Positions 15,683 to 24,015 of a stretch of 64,000 nucleotides of DNA are shown here, piece by piece. The notes beneath the pieces are model-generated. The model saw only the letters and a program-made list of their open reading frames with translations, made no database searches and was not told where the DNA came from. Source of the stretch: Eubacteriales Family XIII. Incertae Sedis bacterium (GTDB lineage Bacteria; Bacillota; Clostridia; Peptostreptococcales; Anaerovoracaceae); the NCBI GenBank assembly GCA_031261345.1, contig JAISKC010000065.1, forward strand, positions 1-64,000, in the 5' to 3' direction. A program made the translations under genes and the position numbers. Every line of letters begins with the position of its first letter. The stretch's first letter is position 1.

Positions 15683-15735
15683 TTGTCATTGAATTGTTTA
15701 GACTTATTCTATGGAATTGTCTACGATGATAGAAC
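15683..15735 (+). promoter_or_regulatory. Promoter and second operator overlapping the XRE start
   Basis: TTGTCA (15683-15688), 16 bases and TATTCT (15705-15710) form a promoter whose transcription start would fall near 15717. At 15717-15735 an imperfect copy of O1 occurs (TTGTCTA, six bases, TAGAAC). Binding there would block the regulator's own promoter, so autoregulation is likely. The layout leaves no room for a ribosome site before ATG 15711. Confidence 0.4.
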
Positions 15736-15962
15736 TTGATAATAATGCAATTGGGGTTGTAATAAGGGATTTACGGAAGAAAAAGGGGCTCTCTCAAGAA
15801 GTCTTGAGTGGGTTTGCTGTGATTGCTCGAAGCCACCTTGCCATGATTGAGACAGGTGATAAAATCCCAAATCTGATTACACTTTGGCGAATTGCTACGG
15901 CACTAGATTTGCATCCATATGAATTAATCAAGATGATTGAACAAGCCTCCGCGGAAAAATAG
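15711..15962 (+). CDS. XRE-family transcriptional regulator
   Basis: An 83-residue helix-turn-helix protein: IRDLRKKKGLSQEVLSGFA, RSHLAMIETGDKIPNLITLW, RIATALDLHPYELIKMIE. It is almost only the DNA-binding domain. No ribosome site precedes ATG 15711; the predicted promoter points to translation from ATG 15726 with a very short leader. Operator-like dyads at 15661-15680 and 15717-15735 suggest that it represses itself and the divergent glycosylase/lipoprotein pair. Confidence 0.82.
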   Translation: MELSTMIELDNNAIGVVIRDLRKKKGLSQEVLSGFAVIARSHLAMIETGDKIPNLITLWRIATALDLHPYELIKMIEQASAEK

Positions 15963-16169
15963 CATTCCCCACAAACGAATCTGCTTATATTACTGGGTGA
16001 TGATACGTTACCTATTCAGCCTCTTCAATGTTGGCAATAACGATATCAAAGGAATATCGGCGGCTTTCGTGATTTTTTCTGCATCATATCGTGCTATAAT
16101 AATGCAGAAAAGAAATTTTGTGGGGCAGAAGGTGCTTGGGCATGAAGACATCGGAAATTCGCTGAGATA
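15963..16169. other. Intergenic gap with an orphan promoter-like box
   Basis: No gene was found. A TATAAT lies at about 16094-16099 on the plus strand with no coding region downstream, pointing into the 3' end of fabZ. The stretch before it (TTCGTGATTTTTTCTGCATC) loosely resembles one near 11808, possibly remnants of the same element at both ends of the accessory island. Confidence 0.25.
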
Positions 16170-16601
16170 CTATTTCCCCATCATGAACAGGATGTCTGCG
16201 CTGGCACAGACCTTGCCGTTTTTGTAGGCCGTTGCGGTGCCTTTTCCGCCGCGGCTTTTGATTTTGTCTAGGGTAACTTCGAGCGTGAGCTCGTCCCCCG
16301 GGACTACCTTGTCACGGAAGCGGGCGTTGTCTATGCCGCCGAAATATGCTACTTTTCCTTGGTTTTCCGGTATTGAGAGGACTCCTACGGCGCCCGCTTG
16401 GGCGAGCGCTTCTATGATGAGCACTCCGGGCATGACCGGCTCAGAGGGGAAATGACCCTCGAAGTAATACTCGTCAGGCCGGACATGCTTGATGGCCACC
16501 ACGCACTCGCCCGGGACGAGCTCTTTTATCTCGTCAATCAATAAGAAAGGGTCCCTGTGCGGGATGATTTCCATTATCTGCTCTCTGCTCAATTTCGTCA
16601 T
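16170..16601 (-). CDS. fabZ: 3-hydroxyacyl-ACP dehydratase
   Basis: This 143-residue hot-dog-fold enzyme removes water from 3-hydroxyacyl-ACP in fatty acid elongation. The catalytic histidine is in IIPHRDPFLLID and the glutamate in VMPGVLIIEALAQAGAV. Length is normal. AGGAGAACGGC precedes the ATG. It is the last gene of the minus-strand fatty acid operon, 21 bases after fabF. Confidence 0.95.
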   Translation of the reverse strand: MTKLSREQIMEIIPHRDPFLLIDEIKELVPGECVVAIKHVRPDEYYFEGHFPSEPVMPGVLIIEALAQAGAVGVLSIPENQGKVAYFGGIDNARFRDKVVPGDELTLEVTLDKIKSRGGKGTATAYKNGKVCASADILFMMGK

Positions 16602-16622
16602 GCCGTTCTCCTATCCTATGCC

Positions 16623-17861
16623 TTATTCATACCTCTTGAAGACCACCGTGCCGTTGTGCCCGCCGAAGCCTAGGTTGTTCGAAAGGGTGTATTCCACAGA
16701 AACCTTACGAGCCCCCTCAGTTACATAGTCGAGGTCAAGCTCTTCATCAGCAACCTTGTAACCGATAGTCGGAGGCACAATCCCATCACGAATGGCCCCC
16801 ACGCAGAAGACCGCCTCAATGCCTCCCGCCGCGCCGAGCATATGCCCCGTCATGGACTTGGTCGAGCTGACGGGAATGTCATACGCCGCCGCCCCGAACA
16901 CTTCCTTGATTGCTCTCGTTTCGTAGAGATCGTTCAGCGGCGTGCTCGTGCCGTGAGCATTGATATACGAAATCTGCGACGGGCTGATTCCCGCCGACTC
17001 TATTGCCATTTTCATCGATGCCGCCGCACCCTCGCCCGTCGGTGCCGGCGACGTGATGTGGTAAGCGTCGCAGGTAGTGCCGTAGCCGACCACCTCTGCC
17101 AAGATATTTGCGCCGCGAGCCTTCGCGTGTTCGAGTTCCTCAAGCACCAAGATTCCCGCACCCTCGCCCATGACGAATCCGCCTCTTTCCGCGTCGAAAG
17201 GTATCGATGCGCGCGCCGGATCGTCGGTCGTATTCATCGCCTTCATGTTTGCAAATCCCGCGAAACAGACAGCCGCAAATGGGGCTTCCGTCGCACCGGC
17301 CACCACCGCGTCCGCATAGCCATGTCTTATGGTCCGAAACGCTTCGCCGATTGCATGGGTTCCGCACGAACATGCAGTAACAAGGTCAAGTGCCGAACCC
17401 TTGAGCCCATAAGCGATGGCGATATTTCCCGCTGCCATGTTTCCGATGATCATAGGCACGAGCATGGCAGAGACATATTTCGGCCCCTTGCCTTCCTGCG
17501 AAGCCTTCTTTATCTCGGCTTCGAGCGTCATGATACCACCGATGCCGCTTCCGACATAGGTGTTTATTCTCTGGGCGGCGATATTTTCGCCTATGACGAG
17601 CCCCGCCTGTGCGAGTGCTTCGCCCGTTGCCACGATGCCGTATTGGCTGAACAAATCGAGCCTCTTGCCCTCCCTCTTGTCGGGATATTCGAAATCCTTG
17701 ACCTCGGCTCCCATTGAAACCTTCTGGTCTGAAATGTCAAATTTGGTGATTTTTCCTATACCGTTTTTGCCAGCGCATACCGCCTCCCATGAGGAAGCTG
17801 CGTCATTTCCCACGGGCGAAACCGCCCCTGTTCCCGTTATTACTACTCTTTTCTCTGTCAT
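16623..17861 (-). CDS. fabF: Beta-ketoacyl-ACP synthase II
   Basis: This 412-residue condensing enzyme adds malonyl-ACP to growing acyl-ACP. The catalytic Cys is in LVTACSCGTHAIG near residue 165, and the two histidines are in NAHGTSTPLND and STKSMTGHMLGAAGG. AAAGGAAAG precedes the ATG. In the operon it follows fabG after 33 bases. No fabH or acyl carrier protein gene is present in the window. Confidence 0.95.
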   Translation of the reverse strand: MTEKRVVITGTGAVSPVGNDAASSWEAVCAGKNGIGKITKFDISDQKVSMGAEVKDFEYPDKREGKRLDLFSQYGIVATGEALAQAGLVIGENIAAQRINTYVGSGIGGIMTLEAEIKKASQEGKGPKYVSAMLVPMIIGNMAAGNIAIAYGLKGSALDLVTACSCGTHAIGEAFRTIRHGYADAVVAGATEAPFAAVCFAGFANMKAMNTTDDPARASIPFDAERGGFVMGEGAGILVLEELEHAKARGANILAEVVGYGTTCDAYHITSPAPTGEGAAASMKMAIESAGISPSQISYINAHGTSTPLNDLYETRAIKEVFGAAAYDIPVSSTKSMTGHMLGAAGGIEAVFCVGAIRDGIVPPTIGYKVADEELDLDYVTEGARKVSVEYTLSNNLGFGGHNGTVVFKRYE

Positions 17862-17894
17862 TTGTCTTTCCTTTCATGCGATTCCCAATCGGGC

Positions 17895-18647
17895 CTATAT
17901 CGCCAATCCTCCGTCCACTGCTATGACCTGTCCAGTAATGTATGCCGCCTTGTCCGATGCCAAGAATGCCACCAATTCCGCAACGTCTTCCGCCTCTCCG
18001 GCTCTTTTGAGCGTGATTGCCGCCTCGCTCTGTTCGAGCTGCTTTTCGGAAAGTTTTGCCGTCATATCCGTCTTGATGAAGCCGGGCGCCACGACGTTGA
18101 CCCTGATATTTCTGACCCCGAGCTCCTTCGACGCCGACAGGCTGAGTCCGATGAGACCCGCCTTAGATGCCGAGTAATTCGCCTGCCCTGGATTGCCTTT
18201 GACGCCGGCAACTGACGAGATGTTGATAATCCTTCCGTCCCTTTGCTTGACCATCAGGGGGACGATTTCTCTCATCATGTAGAAGGCTCCGTTCAGGTTC
18301 GTCTGCACGACGCTATCAAAACTTTCGTCCTTCATTCTCATGAAAATGCCGTCATTTGTGATTCCCGCGTTGTTCACGAGGATGTCCACGCCATCGAAAT
18401 TTTCCTTGAGCCACGCGGCGGCTTCCTTCGCGAATTCGGAATTTCCAACATCGCCCTTAAGCGATGAAGCCTTGCTGCTGCTCGCATTTTTGAGGTCAGC
18501 CACGGTTTTCGCCGCCGCCTCATCATTGCCGATATAAGTAATAAGAACCTCTGCCCCTTCGCTCGCCAGCGCAAGTGCTATAGCACGACCAATACCGCGC
18601 GAGCCCCCAGTAACGATTGCTCTCTTACCCTCCAAGTTACTACTCAT
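17895..18647 (-). CDS. fabG: 3-oxoacyl-ACP reductase
   Basis: This 250-residue short-chain dehydrogenase reduces 3-oxoacyl-ACP with NADPH. Visible features are the cofactor motif TGGSRGIG near residue 14, NNAGIT, the serine region INISSVAG and YSASKAG carrying the catalytic Tyr and Lys. GGAGAG precedes the ATG. It is separated from fabD upstream by 166 bases filled with REP-like repeat debris, the only sizeable gap in this operon. Confidence 0.95.
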   Translation of the reverse strand: MSSNLEGKRAIVTGGSRGIGRAIALALASEGAEVLITYIGNDEAAAKTVADLKNASSSKASSLKGDVGNSEFAKEAAAWLKENFDGVDILVNNAGITNDGIFMRMKDESFDSVVQTNLNGAFYMMREIVPLMVKQRDGRIINISSVAGVKGNPGQANYSASKAGLIGLSLSASKELGVRNIRVNVVAPGFIKTDMTAKLSEKQLEQSEAAITLKRAGEAEDVAELVAFLASDKAAYITGQVIAVDGGLAI

Positions 18648-18659
18648 ATAAATCTCTCC

Positions 18660-18813
18660 TATACCCCGTCATTGCGACGGCAATCCGCCTGTATCCCGTC
18701 ATTGCGGCGGTAGACTGTATTGCGGCTAAAGCCGCACAGTCCTCACAGGACACCTTCCATCGATTTGCATTTGCAAATCGGGATAGGTGTTCCAGCGTAG
18801 CGCGGCAATCCAC
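18660..18813. repeat. REP-like mosaic element inside the fatty acid operon
   Basis: Contains several CCCGTCATTGCG and GCGGCAATCC fragments plus a TTGCATTTGCAAATC-type dyad around 18764-18780. It resembles the palindromes at 46923-46993 and 47091-47161 but is rearranged. It lies in transcribed sequence between fabD and fabG and could lower or process the downstream message. Confidence 0.6.
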
Positions 18814-19800
18814 CTACTGCTGCAATGACAATACTGCTTCGTCTAGCGTCTCCTTGTCTTGGACGTGAAACACCAATAAATCCGCCGATGTCTTTTTCGC
18901 CAAGCCCGAAAGCGTCTTGCCCGGGCCCACTTCGACGATGGTGTTCACCCCGTCCCGTATCATATTTTCTATCGTGGTCTGCCAGAGAACGGGACTCATC
19001 GCCTGTCTCTGCATGATGTCCTTCAGCTTCTCCTCGTCGAAACTTCCGCCGATAGTCTTGAGGAGTTCCTCACCGCTGACATTCAGATAGACCTTCGTAT
19101 TCGGCGGGTTCAATTTGATAGGCTTCAAAGCCTCGCCAAGACCTATGGCCGCTGGCTCCATTATCGGGCTGTGGAAGGCACTGCTTACACTTAGAGGTTT
19201 GACCTTCAGGCCGAGGCTTCGGTCCGCCGCCGCAAGTTCAGAAAATCTTTCGATCGCCTCTTCATCACCTGCAACGACCGTCTGCGTCGGCGAGTTGAAG
19301 TTGACAGCTTCGAGTACGTCGTCGCCCCTAGCTTGCTCAACCAATTCGAGTGCGTGCTCCTTATTGCCGAGCGCCGCCGCCATCTTGCCGCGTGGGCTCC
19401 CGTCCGCATGCTTGCCAGCGTCCTTCATGAGGCGGCTTCGCTTCCTTATGATTTCGAGTCCCAGATCAAAGCTACCTATCACACCGGCTGCGCAAAGAGC
19501 AGCGTATTCGCCAAGGCTGAAACCCGCCAAAGCTATTATTTCTGCGTTGGAGTTTTCGCCCAATGCTTCGAGCAAAGCGGCGTATGCTGCGAGGTCCACG
19601 GTGTAGACCGCAGGCTGCGTGATGAGCGTATCTCTGAGCTCTTCCTTCGTCTTGTAGAAGCAATCGTTGATAATTTTTTCGCCGGCGAGGTCCAAAATCG
19701 CCTTAGCCGCCGGACTATTTTCATAAAGGCTTTTGCCCATCCCAGTATACTGCGAGCCCTGCCCCGCAAAAACGATTCCTATCTTGTATTTGTTTGTCAT
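18814..19800 (-). CDS. fabD: Malonyl-CoA:ACP transacylase
   Basis: This 328-residue enzyme loads malonyl groups from CoA onto acyl carrier protein. Motifs are FAGQGSQYTGMGK at the N-terminus, the catalytic serine in AGFSLGEYAALCAAG near residue 95 and the histidine in SSAFHSPIMEPA near 205. ATG at 19800 has GGAGAG upstream; an ATG six codons earlier is possible but poorly spaced. It follows fabK after 54 bases. Confidence 0.95.
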   Translation of the reverse strand: MTNKYKIGIVFAGQGSQYTGMGKSLYENSPAAKAILDLAGEKIINDCFYKTKEELRDTLITQPAVYTVDLAAYAALLEALGENSNAEIIALAGFSLGEYAALCAAGVIGSFDLGLEIIRKRSRLMKDAGKHADGSPRGKMAAALGNKEHALELVEQARGDDVLEAVNFNSPTQTVVAGDEEAIERFSELAAADRSLGLKVKPLSVSSAFHSPIMEPAAIGLGEALKPIKLNPPNTKVYLNVSGEELLKTIGGSFDEEKLKDIMQRQAMSPVLWQTTIENMIRDGVNTIVEVGPGKTLSGLAKKTSADLLVFHVQDKETLDEAVLSLQQ

Positions 19801-19854
19801 TTGTCTATTTCTCTCCATGCCTTCTTTAAATGTAAGTAATGTAAATTTCCATAG

Positions 19855-20793
19855 CTATTTGAAATAATCCGCGTAGGATTGATACGTCTCTCTCATGCCC
19901 GTCACGATTTCCTGTATGATTTCTGCGGCGGGCTGCATTCTTTTCACCAAGCCCGCGCTTTGACCTGCCATCAGTGAGCCATAGTCTACGTCGCCGTCCA
20001 CTACCGCTTTGCGCAGCGTTCCGATGAGCATCTCCTCAAACTCTTCGGGATCAACCCCCTCTTTTTCCCTCGAGAGAATTTCGCGCGTGAGCTTGTTTTT
20101 GATAACCCTGACGGGGTGGCCAGTTGAGCGACCGGTCGCCACCGTATCGTTGTCGGACGCACCTATTATTTTGTCCTTGTAGCTTTGCGCAACCACGGTT
20201 TCGGTCGCCGCCACAAACCTTGTGCCGATTTGAACGCCCTTAGCTCCGAGCATAAAAGCCGCCGCCGCACCGCGTCCGTCCGCGATACCGCCCGCCGCTA
20301 TTACCGGTATACTGACCGCGTCAACCACCTGCGGCACGAGAGGCATCGTGTTGGCCTCGCCTATGTGCCCGCCGGCCTCGCTACCCTCGGCTATTACCGC
20401 CACAGCACCATATCGCTCATTGCGCTTTGCCAAAGCCGCGCTCGCCACCACAGGAATCACCTTCACGCCGGCCGCTGTAAGAGACTCGATGTACTTTCCC
20501 GTATTGCCCGCACCGGTCGTTATTACCGGCACCTTCTCGTCGATCATCAGCTGCATGAGGTCGTCAACCAATGGGTTCATCAGCATGATGTTGACGCCGA
20601 ATGGCTTGTCCGTCTTCTCCCTGAGCTTGCGGATTTCGCCCATCACAAAGTCGGGATCCGCTCCGCCCGCCGCGATGATTCCGAGCCCACCGCCCGAGGA
20701 AACCGCCGCCGCGAGAGTATGCTCGGCGACCCACGCCATGCCCCCCTGCAATATCGGATATTTGATACCAAGTAATTCTGTAATGTCATTCAT
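19855..20793 (-). CDS. fabK: Enoyl-ACP reductase II
   Basis: This 312-residue FMN-dependent enoyl-ACP reductase performs the last step of each elongation cycle. It belongs to the 2-nitropropane dioxygenase-like fold: ITELLGIKYPILQGGMAWVA, AEGSEAGGHIG, IAAGGIADGRG, LGAKGVQIGTRF. It replaces FabI, which is not seen here. The ATG at 20793 has AAGGGAG before it and overlaps the last eight bases of the acyl-CoA synthetase gene, indicating tight coupling. Confidence 0.95.
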   Translation of the reverse strand: MNDITELLGIKYPILQGGMAWVAEHTLAAAVSSGGGLGIIAAGGADPDFVMGEIRKLREKTDKPFGVNIMLMNPLVDDLMQLMIDEKVPVITTGAGNTGKYIESLTAAGVKVIPVVASAALAKRNERYGAVAVIAEGSEAGGHIGEANTMPLVPQVVDAVSIPVIAAGGIADGRGAAAAFMLGAKGVQIGTRFVAATETVVAQSYKDKIIGASDNDTVATGRSTGHPVRVIKNKLTREILSREKEGVDPEEFEEMLIGTLRKAVVDGDVDYGSLMAGQSAGLVKRMQPAAEIIQEIVTGMRETYQSYADYFK

Positions 20794-22465
20794 TATTCTT
20801 TTCTCCCTTTTCACGCAGCTCGATTCTTCTGACTTTCCCTGAGATGGTCTTTGGCAATTCCCCCACGAATTCTATGATTCGCGGTATCTTATACGCCGCC
20901 GCATTCGCCTTGACGAAGGCCCTGATTTCCCTGCTGAGCGCGTCCGACGCCTCGTATCCTTCATTTAATATGATGCTAACTTTGATGTTTTGCCCGCGAA
21001 GTGGGTCGGGCACACCGGTAACTGCGCACTCGAGCACCGCCGGATGCTCCTGCACTATGCTCTCGACCTCGAATGGCCCGATGCGGTAACCCGCCGATTT
21101 GATGATGTCGTCCGACCTGCCGATGAACGTGATATAGCCGTCCTCGTCCATTACTGCAAGGTCGCCCGTGTGATAGACGCCGGCTGCCCATGCGTCCTCC
21201 GTCATTTCGGCGTTTTGGTAGTAGCCCATGAAGACTCCGAGGTCCCCCGGATTTGAAACTATGCACATCTCACCCTCGGTGCCCACCGGAACCTCGCGCC
21301 CCTCCGCGTCCAAAAATCTCAAATCGTAAATCGGATTTGGCTTCCCGAGCGAGCCCGCTTTCGGCTCCGTATATGGCGTCGTCAAAACGATTGCCGTAGT
21401 CTCCGTCTGCCCATATGCCTCGTGAATTTTTATGCCCGTGAGAGCGAGGAATTTGTTGAAGACCTCCTCGTTCAGCGGCTCGCCCGCAGAGGTCGCATAC
21501 TCCAAGGCCGACAAATCATATTTGCGAAAATCGGCCGTGATTACTATTTTGTAGACCGTAGGAGGTGCGCAGAAGGAAGTAATTTTATTTTTCTCGATAA
21601 TTTTGAGCAGGCTATGAACCCTGAGCTTTTCGTGATCGTAAACCACGACAGTACAGCCCACGAGCCACTGCCCGAAGAGCTTCCCCCAAGCAGCCTTGCC
21701 CCAGCCCGTATCCGACATCGTCAGGTGAACGCTGTCCGGTCGAAGATTGTGCCAATATTTCGCCGTGGTGGAATGTGCGAGAGCGTAGAGCTGATTTTGA
21801 AGAACCATCTTTGGCATCCCCGTAGTGCCCGACGTGAAATAAAGGAGCATCATATCGCCATTCTCAGTTACCCTCAAAGGCTTCGGTCCAGCAAGATTTG
21901 CCCTGATCCCGTTATCCAAATTTTCCCATTTGCGTGTCAAAAATGGTGCGTCAGCGAGCTCGTCGCCAATCCTGATGAGGTGCTTCACCCCGGGCGACGT
22001 ATTCATCGAACGCTCGATGGCCTTCTGAACCTTGGCGTCGTCCACGCTGATGATAGCCTTCACGCCCGCCGCGTTGTTTCTGTATGAAATGTCCTCGAAT
22101 GTGAGGTGGTGGGTTGCAGGAATCGCGACCGCCCCGATTTTGATGAGGCCCAAAATTGAAAACCAGAAGTGGGCGCGCCTCTTCATGATGAGCATGACCA
22201 TGTCGCCCTTGCCTATGCCCAGAGACGTGAAATACCTCGCGGCAGCATCGGAAAGCTCGGAAAGTTCCCTGAAAGTGTAGGTCCTGTCCTCGTCGGTCTC
22301 CTTCTCGCTATTCCATATCAGCGCCGGCGCGTCCGGAGTGAGAAGTGCCCTCTCATCTATGCAATCAAATCCGAAATTGAAATTTTCGGGAATATCTATC
22401 TTGTAATTGTCCCTGAAGTCCTCGTAACTCTCAAAATCCCTGTACTCTAACCACGGCTTTGTCAT
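20786..22465 (-). CDS. AMP-forming acyl-CoA synthetase
   Basis: This 559-residue member of the adenylate-forming superfamily activates a carboxylic acid with ATP and joins it to CoA. Motifs in order are YFTSGTTGMPKM near residue 210, AYGQTETTAIV, YHTGDLA, and the C-terminal lysine motif PKTISGKVRRIEL. It resembles medium-chain acyl-CoA synthetases (ACSM type) more than acetyl-CoA synthetase. It heads the fatty acid operon, with the promoter at 22556-22584 and a GGAGG site ten bases before the ATG. Its place suggests activation of an exogenous or recycled fatty acid, but the substrate is not known. Confidence 0.88.
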   Translation of the reverse strand: MTKPWLEYRDFESYEDFRDNYKIDIPENFNFGFDCIDERALLTPDAPALIWNSEKETDEDRTYTFRELSELSDAAARYFTSLGIGKGDMVMLIMKRRAHFWFSILGLIKIGAVAIPATHHLTFEDISYRNNAAGVKAIISVDDAKVQKAIERSMNTSPGVKHLIRIGDELADAPFLTRKWENLDNGIRANLAGPKPLRVTENGDMMLLYFTSGTTGMPKMVLQNQLYALAHSTTAKYWHNLRPDSVHLTMSDTGWGKAAWGKLFGQWLVGCTVVVYDHEKLRVHSLLKIIEKNKITSFCAPPTVYKIVITADFRKYDLSALEYATSAGEPLNEEVFNKFLALTGIKIHEAYGQTETTAIVLTTPYTEPKAGSLGKPNPIYDLRFLDAEGREVPVGTEGEMCIVSNPGDLGVFMGYYQNAEMTEDAWAAGVYHTGDLAVMDEDGYITFIGRSDDIIKSAGYRIGPFEVESIVQEHPAVLECAVTGVPDPLRGQNIKVSIILNEGYEASDALSREIRAFVKANAAAYKIPRIIEFVGELPKTISGKVRRIELREKGEKNNE

Positions 22466-22555
22466 GGGCTCTGCTCCTCCCCTTGTTTCCTCTCTTGCCT
22501 ACTTGTTTGCCAAATTAACGCAAAGTCATTATTCTCAAAATTTTTAACCTCAATG

Positions 22556-22584
22556 ATTATAGCAAAATTCGAGCCATGTTTCAA
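22556..22584 (-). promoter_or_regulatory. Promoter of the fatty acid operon
   Basis: On the minus strand TTGAAA (22579-22584), 17 bases, TATAAT (22556-22561). It gives a leader of about 85 bases before the acyl-CoA synthetase. No clear FapR or FabT site was recognised. It is divergent from the ATPase promoter at 22613-22641. Confidence 0.7.
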
Positions 22585-22612
22585 ATAGAGGAGGGTGCCG
22601 TTGATTGTTGTT

Positions 22613-22641
22613 TTGACAAAACGCCTGCTTGCGGCTATAAT
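22613..22641 (+). promoter_or_regulatory. Consensus sigma-70 promoter of the ATPase gene
   Basis: TTGACA (22613-22618), 17 bases, TATAAT (22636-22641): a perfect consensus promoter, back to back with the fatty acid operon promoter 28 bases away. Confidence 0.8.
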
Positions 22642-22683
22642 AATATAATATATTAAATCAGCCGAAGCAATGGAGGTATTAGT

Positions 22684-23907
22684 TTGATATACAATAGGAA
22701 CGCAGAAGAATCTATCCGCAAGTTGTCAAAGATGTTCGGTGCGGTATTGGTCACCGGCGCTCGTCAAGTAGGAAAGACTACATTATTAAAGAATTATGCA
22801 CATGAAGCGAATTATGTTACATTAGATGATAAACTCCAGCTTGCAGTTGCAAAAGAAGAGAGTGGAACCTTTTTCAAGGACAATCCGCCACCCGTTTTCG
22901 TGGACGAGATTCAATATGCTCCAAATCTATTCCCACAAATCAAAATCATTTTGGATCGCGAAATGAAAAAAGGACAGTTTTATCTATCAGGTTCGCAACA
23001 ATTCAGAATGATGAAAAATGTCACTGAATCTCTTGCCGGACGTCTGGGCATATTAAATCTTCAAGGTCTTTCCTTGCGTGAACTGTCGGGTGCATCGTTT
23101 CGCGAATCTTTTTTGCCAACAGATGAATACTTTGGGAAACGCAAAAAAGATGCTCACGCATTTTCTTATGACGAGATTTGGCAGACAATTCATCGCGGCA
23201 GTATGCCGGAACTTTGCGCCAACCCTGATTTTGATTGGCAGATGTTTTATGCGGCATATGTCAAAACCTACATCGAACGCGACGTTCGTGACTTGACGCA
23301 GGTAGGCGACGAGGTCAAGTTTTTGCGGTTCATGACGGTCGCCGCAAGTTGCAGCGGTCAACTGCTAAACATGGCTTCTCTTGCACGGGATGTCGATATA
23401 AGTCAACCGACGGCTGAACGATGGTTGTCTATTTTGGTTACTTCCAATTTGATTTATCTGCTTCCGCCTTATCACAATAATATTACCAAGCGTACGGTGA
23501 AGACGCCCAAACTGTATTTCCTTGACACCGGACTTGCCGCCTATTTGACCCGCTGGAATACTTCGGACGTACTCAAACATGGAGCGATGGCAGGTGCTTT
23601 TTTTGAAACATTTGTTGTGGCTGAAATCATCAAGAGCTATAGCAATCTTGGCGTGTTGGAATTACCGCTTTACTTTTACCGTGATCGTGACGGAAATGAG
23701 ATTGATCTACTGATTGAGGAGAGCGGCAGCCTTCATCCTATCGAAATAAAGAAGCACGCAAATCCTACAAAAAAGGATGTATCCAAGTTTTATATTCTCG
23801 AAAAAATACCAAATATGAAACGAGGACAGGGCGGCGTGGTCTGCCTTTACGACAATCTTCTGACCCTTTCCAGAAACGACAAGGTCATTCCAATCACATT
23901 ACTTTAG
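22684..23907 (+). CDS. AAA ATPase with DUF4143 domain
   Basis: This 407-residue protein has an N-terminal P-loop ATPase (Walker A GARQVGKTT near residue 27, Walker B PVFVDEIQ near 75, sensor GSQQF) and a C-terminal DUF4143 domain with a winged helix (ASLARDVDISQPTAERWLS) and a PD-(D/E)XK-like end (GNEIDLLIE, PIEIKK). Such proteins are common accessory genes in anaerobes; proposed roles include DNA handling or defence, none proven. The TTG start has GGAGG upstream. The promoter is a perfect consensus, implying strong expression. Confidence 0.88.
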   Translation: MIYNRNAEESIRKLSKMFGAVLVTGARQVGKTTLLKNYAHEANYVTLDDKLQLAVAKEESGTFFKDNPPPVFVDEIQYAPNLFPQIKIILDREMKKGQFYLSGSQQFRMMKNVTESLAGRLGILNLQGLSLRELSGASFRESFLPTDEYFGKRKKDAHAFSYDEIWQTIHRGSMPELCANPDFDWQMFYAAYVKTYIERDVRDLTQVGDEVKFLRFMTVAASCSGQLLNMASLARDVDISQPTAERWLSILVTSNLIYLLPPYHNNITKRTVKTPKLYFLDTGLAAYLTRWNTSDVLKHGAMAGAFFETFVVAEIIKSYSNLGVLELPLYFYRDRDGNEIDLLIEESGSLHPIEIKKHANPTKKDVSKFYILEKIPNMKRGQGGVVCLYDNLLTLSRNDKVIPITLL

Positions 23908-23946
23908 ACCATAGCGCCATAGCGCCATGGTGCCGTAGCATAGAGA

Positions 23947-23981
23947 GAGGGCTGCCTCGGGGGAAATCCGAGACAGCCCTA
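23947..23981. terminator. Bidirectional terminator between convergent genes
   Basis: AGGGCTGCCTCGG and CCGAGACAGCCCT form a long stem with one mismatch around a seven-base loop, between the ATPase gene and giant surface gene A. T-runs are weak on both sides, but the position fits a shared terminator. Confidence 0.6.
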
Positions 23982-24015
23982 TTTGAGAGGAATTAGCTAT
24001 TTATCGAAACCCTGC

